From the NCBI GenBank assembly GCA_016926495.1, contig JAFGOL010000113.1:1-8248 (forward strand): a stretch of 8,248 bases of DNA. The letters are read 5' to 3'. Source of the stretch: Oligoflexia bacterium. Lineage in GTDB: Bacteria > Bdellovibrionota > JAFGOL01. The notes below the pieces were generated by a model. It was not told where the DNA came from. It was given only the letters and a program-made list of their open reading frames with translations, and made no database searches. Shown piece after piece: positions 1 to 5,948 of the stretch; the stretch's first letter is position 1, and every line of letters starts with the position of its first letter. The translations under genes and the position numbers were made by a program.

Positions 1-300
1 ACCGGGGAGATAATTAAATCAATGGTCACCTCGGCACGTATAGGGCAGAGTTCAAAGCTCGCGCTGCAACTTTCCGGGGAAATACCATCAAATAACAGGG
101 GTGTTAAGAAAGCGCCTTTCTATGTTTTGGCGGGGACTTATATGCCTTCGGTGTTGCTTGAACTGGGTTTTATTTCTAATCCGGAAGACTTTAAAAACCT
201 TAATTCTGACCAGTGGCTGAATGATATGGCGGCAAGACTTGCCGGTGCTATTGCAAAATATCTTGAAAAAACCGAGAGGAGTAAAATTTATGAGGGCTGA
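1..300 (+). CDS. N-acetylmuramoyl-L-alanine amidase, C-terminal part (5' truncated by window)
   Basis: The frame is open from base 1 and ends with TGA at 298-300, giving the last 99 residues of a zinc-dependent peptidoglycan amidase (Amidase_3, AmiA/B/C/CwlM-like). The family cleaves the bond between MurNAc and the stem peptide in the periplasm. Visible signatures are the NRGVKKAPFYVL segment (window residues 32-43) and the VLLELGFISNPED segment (51-63). The glutamate of LLELGF (codon 160-162) is the family's C-terminal catalytic/metal-site Glu. The tail KYLEKTERSKIYEG follows the domain directly, so nothing is appended after the catalytic domain. The zinc ligands and any signal peptide or AMIN domain lie upstream of the window. 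The 3' end overlaps the rph start by 11 nt, suggesting co-transcription. The family is certain enough; which amidase subtype cannot be told. Confidence 0.93.
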   Translation, partial: TGEIIKSMVTSARIGQSSKLALQLSGEIPSNNRGVKKAPFYVLAGTYMPSVLLELGFISNPEDFKNLNSDQWLNDMAARLAGAIAKYLEKTERSKIYEG

Positions 301-1036
301 CGGGAGGACCAGGGATGTGACCAGGGATTTAAGAATTGATCCCTTTTTTCTTGATAAAATTTCTCATAGCGTGAAAGTGTCCATGGGCAGCACTGTTATG
401 GTTTGCTGCGCGACCCTGGAAAAGGGTGTTCCCAACTGGATCAAGGGTCAGGGCAGGGGCTGGGTTACTGCCGAGTACGGTATGCTGCCCCGAAGCTCGA
501 ATGAAAGAATAAAAAGGGAAAGAAGCAGTCTTTCGGGCAGGACGCAGGAGATTCAGAGGCTGATAGGCAGAAGCCTCAGGGCATGCGTTGATCTGCGTAA
601 ACTCGGAGAGCGACAGATCATAGTTGATTGCGATGTAATTCAGGCCGACGGCGGAACAAGGACACTCGGCATAACCGGGGGGTTTGTCGCGCTGAGCCTG
701 CTTGTAAATGACATGCTTCTGAGAAGGGAACTCTACGAAAACCCCATCATGGAAAACGTGGCCGCCGTTAGTGTGGGTATTGTAGACGGCGAGTATTGCG
801 TTGACCTGAATTACGAAGAGGATTCTTCCGCCGGTGTTGATATGAATGTTGTGCTTACGTCATCCCTCAGCCTTGTCGAGGTCCAGGGTACGGCTGAAGG
901 CCAGACGTTTTCCAGGGATGAGCTTGTCAAGTTACTGGGCTTTGCCGAGAACGCTGTCCCGCAGATCTTTGATTGTCAGAACGAAGCCGTTTCCGCTTGG
1001 GTTGATGCCAGGAGAAAAGAATATGGATCTTTCTGA
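290..1036 (+). CDS. rph: Ribonuclease PH
   Basis: Encodes 248 residues, close to the usual ~240 for this enzyme. RNase PH is a phosphate-dependent 3'-5' exoribonuclease that trims tRNA 3' ends in the cytoplasm and normally works as a hexamer of dimers. Visible motifs are RADGRTRD (2-9), KGQGRGWVTAEYGMLPRSS (52-70), GRTQEIQRLIGRSLRA (83-98), CDVIQADGGTRT (114-125, containing the phosphate-site GTR) and EEDSSAGVDMNVV (176-188) with the two conserved active-site aspartates (D178, D184). The family motif EVQGTAEG lies at 197-204. I chose ATG 290 because the protein then begins at the family-typical RADGR and AGGAG sits at 277-281 with 8-nt spacing. The reading frame is open back to an ATG at 221, but that would add 23 residues not found in the family. 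It overlaps the amidase by 11 nt and rdgB by 14 nt. All key residues seem present. Confidence 0.97.
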   Translation: MRADGRTRDVTRDLRIDPFFLDKISHSVKVSMGSTVMVCCATLEKGVPNWIKGQGRGWVTAEYGMLPRSSNERIKRERSSLSGRTQEIQRLIGRSLRACVDLRKLGERQIIVDCDVIQADGGTRTLGITGGFVALSLLVNDMLLRRELYENPIMENVAAVSVGIVDGEYCVDLNYEEDSSAGVDMNVVLTSSLSLVEVQGTAEGQTFSRDELVKLLGFAENAVPQIFDCQNEAVSAWVDARRKEYGSF

Positions 1037-1637
1037 CGGTGTTTTGCTTGTTACGTCAAACAAGGGAAAGCTTGCGGAGATAGAATCAATACTGGGTTAT
1101 ATCGAGTCGATGAAACTTTTCTCCCTTTCGTCAAAATATCCCGGTTTGCCCGTTGCGGAGGATGGCAGGACATTCAGGGAGAATGCGTTTATCAAGGCAA
1201 AAAAGTACGCTGAGAAATATAATGTTGTAACCCTTGCCGATGACTCTGGACTTGAGGTTACATACCTGGGGGGCCGCCCGGGTGTTAACAGTGCCCGTTA
1301 CGCGGGTGAGAATGCTACCGATTCCGATTTGGTCAGGAAACTTCTTAAAGAAATGGACGGTGTGTCCGATTCCCAGAGGGAAGCGGTTTTTAAATGTGTC
1401 GTGTGCCTGTATGATCCCTCGACAGGGGAAAATATTTTTTCCGAAGGCGAATGCAGGGGGCGTATTTCAACCGAGCCAAGGGGTGACAACGGTTTTGGTT
1501 ATGATCCCGTGTTTATTATTGAGGACCTGAATAAAACCATGGCTGAAATAGATCCGGCGCTTAAGAACAGGATCAGCCACAGGGCCAACGCCCTTGACGC
1601 GCTCAAAGACGCGATAATAAGCCTTAATCTTATTTAA
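1023..1637 (+). CDS. rdgB: XTP/dITP diphosphatase (RdgB/HAM1 family non-canonical purine NTP pyrophosphatase)
   Basis: Encodes 204 residues, the normal family length. The family hydrolyses XTP, ITP and dITP to monophosphate plus pyrophosphate in the cytoplasm, keeping deaminated purines out of DNA and RNA. Motifs in order are TSNKGKLAEI (11-20; nucleotide-binding SxNxxK), FRENAFIKAK (51-60), LADDSGLEV (71-79; catalytic/metal Asp in DDSG), GVNSARYAG (87-95), EGECRGRI (141-148), GDNGFGYDPVF (154-164; purine recognition) and SHRANAL (185-191). I chose ATG 1023 because the N-terminus then begins just before the first motif and AGGAGA lies at 1010-1015. The frame is open back to 846, but that upstream part is rph read out of frame. 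The start overlaps the end of rph by 14 nt. The TAA stop lies inside the last codons of the opposing TPR gene. Confidence 0.96.
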   Translation: MDLSDGVLLVTSNKGKLAEIESILGYIESMKLFSLSSKYPGLPVAEDGRTFRENAFIKAKKYAEKYNVVTLADDSGLEVTYLGGRPGVNSARYAGENATDSDLVRKLLKEMDGVSDSQREAVFKCVVCLYDPSTGENIFSEGECRGRISTEPRGDNGFGYDPVFIIEDLNKTMAEIDPALKNRISHRANALDALKDAIISLNLI

Positions 1638-1640
1638 GAT
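1627..1640. other. Overlapping convergent gene ends with a short palindrome
   Basis: The rdgB stop (TAA 1635-1637, + strand) and the TPR-gene stop (TAA, complement of 1630-1632) overlap, so the two genes share 8 nt. The shared sequence ATCTTATTTAAGAT (1627-1640) is a perfect 6+6 palindrome with a 2-nt centre. As RNA it could form only a 5-bp AU-rich stem with a 4-nt loop, and no U-tract follows on either strand. It is therefore not a convincing intrinsic terminator. Transcription of either operon probably reads into the other's 3' end unless stopped by another mechanism. Confidence 0.7.
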
Positions 1641-4600
1641 GCTGTACTATAAGTTTCTTGAGTTCACCGGCCTTGCCTGAAAGTTCAGCCGATTCCGATG
1701 CCTTGTCAAGCAGCGGCAGGGAATTCCAGATGTCGTTTTTGGCCATCCTTATAACCGCGAGCAAAAGCGCTTTTTTGTATGTGTTGCCTTCCGAGAAGGC
1801 CATCTGTTCGGCCTTAAGCCAGCCCCCAAGGGTTAAAATTGATATTATTTTATCAGTGTCACTGACAGGATTTGTTAACCAGCTTTTTTCTGTTTCTATC
1901 ATGGCGTCGCTGTCAGGCTTAAGGGAAAAACAAGATGAATTACCCTTGCATAACGGTGAGTACGCGGGACTTTTTATCTTAAGGTTGTACGGGTTTTGGG
2001 AAAGCTTTTCTTCCTGTTCCTGCAAGTCGTCTATCCGTATTCTCAGGTTTGCCACGGTTTTATCCAGGTATGCGGTAAAATCGCCCCATTCCTGAATATT
2101 GAGCGGGGGTTTTTTCATTTCGGAAAAGTTCGCGATTGCGATTATCAGGCATTCGCTGATGGCATGATAGGCAAGCGAGGGCATGGATATAGGCCAGTTG
2201 CCCGTTTCTTCGTTTATCTTTTTTATGTATGCGTTTAACAGTTTGCTGGATGTTTTGATATATTCCAGTCTTCTCTTAAGTTCATCCACTTCGTTTCCGG
2301 TTTTTTCTCCCCTGTTTTCAAGATTGGCCGACAGATCGGCGATAATGTTGTCAATGGCTTTTTTGTTGTTTTCGTATTGCAGGTCGAAAAAAAGCCGGGT
2401 TAATATTTTATTTTTAACAAGTTCTTCCTGGTTGGACGTAATAAAACCGGTAATTTCCCCGTTTAACTCTGTGTCATGTTCTTTAGTGTCGTAGTATATG
2501 TCCCTGAGCAGCAAAACCGATTCAGGTGATGATTCGGCGATCAGGGGCTTCAGCATTTTCCATGCCTGCGGATACAGTTCGTTGTAGTTATACATTTTAC
2601 TTATCATGAGCCTGTTTTCGGAAAATTTGGAAGGATCAAGCTGCTGCAGCACTGTTATTTGTTCTTCCATGTCCGCGTAAGAACCGTACGCGGCAAACAG
2701 AAGCAGCGAGTCCCACCGCAGTTCGAATTTCTTTTCATCTTCCGATAATTTCGCTAGAAGCACCATGGTGCGGGCCTTGTATATCGGCATATCAAGCTTG
2801 CTGTACATCTTGATTGCCATGGCATAGATGTTATGCAGCAGTTCCTTTTCTTCAAAGTCGGGTTCTTCGGGTTTATAGATGTTCTGGAAATGGTTGTACT
2901 CTTTTATTAATTCAGGCGATTCGCTGTCAATATTAAAAGTCAGCAGATAATTGTGCCAGGATTTTATATATATTTTTTTGTCATATGGATATTTAAGCGA
3001 TATCAGGTACCAGTTCCTGTCCTTTTCCACGTATGCTTTCTGAAAAGATGTTTCCTGCAGGACCCTTTCAATATCCTTTTTGAATTCTGCATCCAGGTTC
3101 AGAGAAGATTTATATACGGCCAGCGCGAGATTGTAAGCCTCTTTCCATTTCTGGTCCCTGTAGAGCCTTTTGTTATGAGTATTGTAGAGCCTGAGGTGTC
3201 CGGCAAGGATGTAATTTTGAATTTCGTCGAGCTTGCCCGTGTAATATAATGCTTCGATGTAAATATCCTCTGCCAGGTCTTTCTGGGGAGTGTCCTTAAA
3301 GTTGTCAATATACCATTTTGAATATACGGCTACCTTGTCGTACTCGGAAATATCGTTTTCGGGCTTGTTTGATTCAAGGCTTTTGAGGTCGACAATGCTT
3401 TTAAGTATTTTCAGAACACTTAGTGCGCTGTCAGTGGAACCTTCGTAATTTTTGATATCAGCCGCTTTTTTATACCAGCTTACGGCTTCCCATTTTTTCC
3501 CCAGCATTTCCATGCGCTGGGCGCCGAAAAGCCAGATATCCCCCTTTTTGTAGCCGGGAAAATATTTTTCAAAGCTTGCGTACAACGCGTCGGTCGCGGC
3601 CCAGATGTCAGCGTCGTCGGTTTTTTTTGCTTCCTTGTTGATCAACAGGGTTATGCGGGCAACACTCTCCGTCAGTTTGTCGTTGAGGGCTATAAGCGGG
3701 ATATATTTATCCAGGGTGGGCGCTATGTCTTTTCTTTTTCCTGCGCTTAAAAGCGTATTCAAAAGTTCCGAGAGCCACGTAGCGGCTTTCGGCTCATTGC
3801 CATAGCGGTCGAGCAGGTGCTGCCACGTGTTGATTGAATCGTCATATTTACCTATTTCCTTATAACTGCTAGCGAGCTTTTCGATAATGGACAGGAGTTC
3901 CTTTTGGTCATATTTGAAAATATTAAGTTCACTAAGGGCGTCATGATACGGTGTGAGTTCCGCCAGAACGGTAAGCATGTCTTTTTCAGACTCGTTTGAA
4001 AGGCTGCCTTTTTCTTCGCTCTTGTAAAAAGAGACCAGCCTCTCAAGATGCCTGAGGGCGCCCCATTTTTTTTGCAGGTTATAGAAAGCCCACGCGGCCT
4101 TGTATACACCGTAAGCTGCCTTTGTCTTGCTGCCTATTTTAGCGAGTTTTCTGTAGTATTTGAGAGCTTTTTTGAAGTTGCCCTCATTATAGTAATAATC
4201 GGCCATAAGCTGATAGCTGTCTTCCCTGTATTTTCCCTGCGGAAACATCTCTGTTATACGTTTCAACCTCGGTATGGCTTCCTCTTTTTTGTCCTGCTCC
4301 CACAGCACGGCTACGGAAAGAAACATGGCTTCTTCCGAAAGGGAATTGATCCACGGCTTTAGTATCGCGTCCGCCTTTTGCAGGCTCTCCTTCCACTTTT
4401 CCTCGTTTTTCTGGGGATCTTCTATTCTGAGCAGGCTTGAATAGTTCCAGTATACGTCTCCGCATAAAAAGGCTGTCGCAGGATTAAAAGACTTTTCGTC
4501 CAGTTCATCGATCCGGGATATTATCCGCGAAAGGATATTCTTTTTTGCATCAATTGCCATGTTTGCGCTGAGTTCAAGATAATCTTCAAATTCAGCCTGT

Positions 4601-5202
4601 ATGAAAAGTTTCAGCCATAGACTGCGCAGTACATCACCCTTTACGAATGACAGCCCGGAAAGGATATCCATGGTTTTTTTGTAATCCTTTTGGAAATAGA
4701 AAACGTATGCCTGCTCAAGCCTTGCCTCTTTTTTAAAAAAATCAGGCAGGTTTTTTTTCAGGTTTTCGGAAATTATTTTGGAAGCCGTTTTATATTGACC
4801 TGCGTTTAGCAGCGCCCATATTTTTTCAATACCGGCAAGCAGCGCGTACGGGGAATCCTTGGGTATACCGCCGTAGTAATAGATCGCCTTTTCAAAGTTG
4901 CCTTTCGCGTAGTAGGCCCTTCCCAGTTTGATATATATGAGTTCCCTCCACAAAACAAATGATCCCGGGGTCCCCACCAGGAGTTTTGATTCTTGTTCCC
5001 CGGTGTCGGAAAGCCCGATAAAATTAGTTTGAGTTATGACGGGTTCCAGCTTGCTTATCACCTCATCCGGGGATGCCTTGTTTTCCATCAGCTGCAGAAC
5101 AACCCGGGACGGATAGTCGGGATGGTCGTTATTCGGTAATTTACCGGTGTCGGCGGCGCAGTAAAAAAAAACCGATGTAATGATGTAAAAGATCCCCGTC
5201 AT
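1630..5202 (-). CDS. Large exported TPR-repeat protein (1190 aa), possibly GltD/GltE-like
   Basis: The N-terminus (residues 1-17) is a hydrophobic, export-type segment, with a plausible signal peptidase I site after YCAA (17/18). It lacks Arg and Lys, which is odd. ATG 5202 is the only start available: an in-frame TGA lies five codons upstream, with no ATG/GTG/TTG between. The body is almost wholly helical tetratricopeptide-type repeats. The clearest are near residues 88-117 (GRAYYAKGNFEKAIYYY), 160-186, 290-320, 327-357 (ADYYYNEGNFKKALKYY), 362-395 (YKAAWAFYNL), 440-470 and 556-585. Later repeats are more degenerate. The region around 1045-1068 looks coiled-coil, followed by a Cys/Ser-containing loop (1083-1095). 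No catalytic domain is seen, so a periplasmic scaffold role is inferred. It is translationally coupled (ATGA) to the upstream PilZ gene. Length and repeat style recall the large TPR proteins of the Myxococcus gliding machinery, but TPRs are easily over-interpreted. No gene name is assigned. Confidence 0.85.
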   Translation of the reverse strand: MTGIFYIITSVFFYCAADTGKLPNNDHPDYPSRVVLQLMENKASPDEVISKLEPVITQTNFIGLSDTGEQESKLLVGTPGSFVLWRELIYIKLGRAYYAKGNFEKAIYYYGGIPKDSPYALLAGIEKIWALLNAGQYKTASKIISENLKKNLPDFFKKEARLEQAYVFYFQKDYKKTMDILSGLSFVKGDVLRSLWLKLFIQAEFEDYLELSANMAIDAKKNILSRIISRIDELDEKSFNPATAFLCGDVYWNYSSLLRIEDPQKNEEKWKESLQKADAILKPWINSLSEEAMFLSVAVLWEQDKKEEAIPRLKRITEMFPQGKYREDSYQLMADYYYNEGNFKKALKYYRKLAKIGSKTKAAYGVYKAAWAFYNLQKKWGALRHLERLVSFYKSEEKGSLSNESEKDMLTVLAELTPYHDALSELNIFKYDQKELLSIIEKLASSYKEIGKYDDSINTWQHLLDRYGNEPKAATWLSELLNTLLSAGKRKDIAPTLDKYIPLIALNDKLTESVARITLLINKEAKKTDDADIWAATDALYASFEKYFPGYKKGDIWLFGAQRMEMLGKKWEAVSWYKKAADIKNYEGSTDSALSVLKILKSIVDLKSLESNKPENDISEYDKVAVYSKWYIDNFKDTPQKDLAEDIYIEALYYTGKLDEIQNYILAGHLRLYNTHNKRLYRDQKWKEAYNLALAVYKSSLNLDAEFKKDIERVLQETSFQKAYVEKDRNWYLISLKYPYDKKIYIKSWHNYLLTFNIDSESPELIKEYNHFQNIYKPEEPDFEEKELLHNIYAMAIKMYSKLDMPIYKARTMVLLAKLSEDEKKFELRWDSLLLFAAYGSYADMEEQITVLQQLDPSKFSENRLMISKMYNYNELYPQAWKMLKPLIAESSPESVLLLRDIYYDTKEHDTELNGEITGFITSNQEELVKNKILTRLFFDLQYENNKKAIDNIIADLSANLENRGEKTGNEVDELKRRLEYIKTSSKLLNAYIKKINEETGNWPISMPSLAYHAISECLIIAIANFSEMKKPPLNIQEWGDFTAYLDKTVANLRIRIDDLQEQEEKLSQNPYNLKIKSPAYSPLCKGNSSCFSLKPDSDAMIETEKSWLTNPVSDTDKIISILTLGGWLKAEQMAFSEGNTYKKALLLAVIRMAKNDIWNSLPLLDKASESAELSGKAGELKKLIVQHLK
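5163..5171. repeat. Nine-base homopolymer (A9 on +, T9 in coding strand) at the TPR gene start
   Basis: A run of nine A on the + strand reads as T9 in the TPR gene, covering codons 11-14 (V-F-F-Y) in the signal-peptide region. One-base slippage would frameshift the protein within its first 15 codons. Eight-base runs also occur inside the same gene at 3621-3628, 4066-4073 and 4751-4758. The run is directly visible; any role in phase variation is inference. Confidence 0.6.
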
Positions 5203-5834
5203 TCGGTTGTCTCTTCACGTATTTCAGGCTCGAGATATTCAAAGACGTATGATGCTATTTTACGTTTTACCTGGGGACACAGCCTTAAAAAACAAATTCC
5301 GTAACCCACGTTCGGCGGATCTTTTTCTATCCTGATGACCGTGGACGGAGAAGAAAAAGTTCCGATATTGGGAGCGTTCCTTATTGTTACGATTACTTCT
5401 TCACCCTTGTCAAACAGGTATACATTGTTACTTCTCAGAAAGACCCCGCGCTCACTGATATCCATGCAGTGACTGTGATGGTAAAGCACCTGGTTATGTA
5501 TTATGGCGCGGGCGTTAAACGGTACACGCGGGTATCTTCTGGGCCTGGTACCTGCCTTGCTGAAATCAACATGATATTTCTGATAAGAAATTCCCCTGCT
5601 TTTTTGTTTGGGTATCTGCGACTTGGGGTAAGAGCTGAGCAACTCCTGGAAATCCGTGACATTAAATATGCGGTGCCACCTGGTTTCCAGATGCGGCCCC
5701 CAGATGTGATCGTCAAGTTTGAGATCACCCTTTACAACCAGTTTTAAAATGGTTTCCGTACTGAAAGGCCCTCTTATTTCATTATTGATCTCTTCATTTT
5801 TTGGCGGAAGGAACCATTCTTTTTTTAAGTCCAC
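5199..5834 (-). CDS. GYF_2-PilZ domain protein, putative c-di-GMP receptor
   Basis: Encodes 211 residues with no signal peptide or membrane segment, so probably cytoplasmic. Residues 6-66 match a GYF_2 (DUF4339-like) domain: WF at 7-8, RGPFS at 21-25, an L-x-x-x-V-x-x-G-D-L core at 32-38, W45 and W53. Residues ~98-205 are a PilZ domain with both c-di-GMP signatures intact: RxxxR as RRYPR (99-103) and DxSxxG as DISERG (125-130). The typical GYGICF strand follows at 177-182. A basic linker (71-97) joins the domains. PilZ domains bind cyclic di-GMP; GYF-type domains often bind proline-rich peptides, so this protein may pass a c-di-GMP signal to a partner. The start is GTG at 5834, supported by GGAG six bases upstream. 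The gene ends in an ATGA overlap with the TPR gene, so the two are probably made together. Domain calls are firm; the partner is unknown. Confidence 0.92.
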   Translation of the reverse strand: MDLKKEWFLPPKNEEINNEIRGPFSTETILKLVVKGDLKLDDHIWGPHLETRWHRIFNVTDFQELLSSYPKSQIPKQKSRGISYQKYHVDFSKAGTRPRRYPRVPFNARAIIHNQVLYHHSHCMDISERGVFLRSNNVYLFDKGEEVIVTIRNAPNIGTFSSPSTVIRIEKDPPNVGYGICFLRLCPQVKRKIASYVFEYLEPEIREETTE

Positions 5835-5840
5835 TTTAAA

Positions 5841-5844
5841 CTCC
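5841..5844 (-). promoter_or_regulatory. Ribosome binding site deciding the GTG start of the PilZ gene
   Basis: On the minus strand GGAG lies here, followed by TTTAAA and then GTG (5834-5832). The six-base spacing is good, and no ATG in the right frame lies nearby. It supports GTG as the true start. Confidence 0.7.
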
Positions 5845-5883
5845 GATTTTAATTTTTGGACTTTTTAATTTTACTTTTACGAT

Positions 5884-5905
5884 ATATACATAAAATATAC
5901 ATAAA
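5884..5905. repeat. Perfect tandem repeat, 2 x ATATACATAAA
   Basis: ATATACATAAA occurs at 5884-5894 and again at 5895-5905 without mismatch. The 11-bp period is about one helical turn, so a protein could bind both copies on the same DNA face. It lies midway between the divergent starts, where an operator controlling both operons would be expected. It could also be a chance product of AT-rich DNA. Confidence 0.75.
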
Positions 5906-5929
5906 ACGTGAATACTGCAAACGTTAATC

Positions 5930-5938
5930 AAGGAGGAG
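5930..5938 (+). promoter_or_regulatory. Strong Shine-Dalgarno AAGGAGGAG
   Basis: A near-perfect anti-16S match sits 10 nt before ATG 5949. It is the strongest ribosome binding site in the window and suggests high translation of the first gene of this operon. Confidence 0.8.
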
Positions 5939-5948
5939 TATTAATATC

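Larger units (their letters stand above)
5835..5948. promoter_or_regulatory. AT-rich divergent intergenic region, probable bidirectional promoter
   Basis: These 114 nt separate two divergent operons, so both promoters should lie here or just inside the genes. The core (5845-5906) is very AT-rich. A possible + strand promoter is a weak -35 TTTTTA (5862-5867), 17 nt, then -10 TATACA (5885-5890). A possible - strand promoter is TTCACG, 18 nt, then TATATA on the complement of about 5883-5912. None of the hexamers is close enough to consensus to be sure. A ten-base direct repeat TTTTAATTTT occurs at 5847-5856 and 5863-5872. No hairpin or riboswitch-like fold was noticed. Confidence 0.5.

Noticed and set aside
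221..289. Possible N-terminal extension of RNase PH from ATG 221
   Set aside because: The 23 extra residues have no family counterpart and overlap the amidase coding region. ATG 290 has a good ribosome binding site and gives the canonical RADGR start.
846..1022. Possible N-terminal extension of RdgB from ATG 846
   Set aside because: The segment is rph read in another frame. The family begins with the SNKGK motif, which fits ATG 1023 with AGGAGA upstream.
1627..1640. Intrinsic terminator between the convergent genes
   Set aside because: The stem is short and AT-only in most positions, and no U-tract follows on either strand.
1658..2095. 145-codon open frame on the + strand within the TPR gene
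   Set aside because: Its translation is low-complexity (Ser/Leu-rich) antisense of the TPR coding sequence with no recognisable domain. The same applies to the other + strand frames between 1996 and 4362.
3852..4109. Short minus-strand frames inside the TPR gene (also 3099-3308 and 4187-4465)
   Set aside because: They are shifted-frame readings of the TPR gene, without their own ribosome binding site or family features. They are not evidence of a frameshift because the main frame is open throughout.
5148..5202. Lipoprotein signal with lipobox at C15 of the TPR protein
   Set aside because: The residues before Cys are F-F-Y, which do not fit a lipobox (small residue needed at -1).
5469..5747. 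92-codon + strand frame opposite the PilZ gene
   Set aside because: The PilZ/GYF frame has clear conserved motifs on the other strand, and this one has none.
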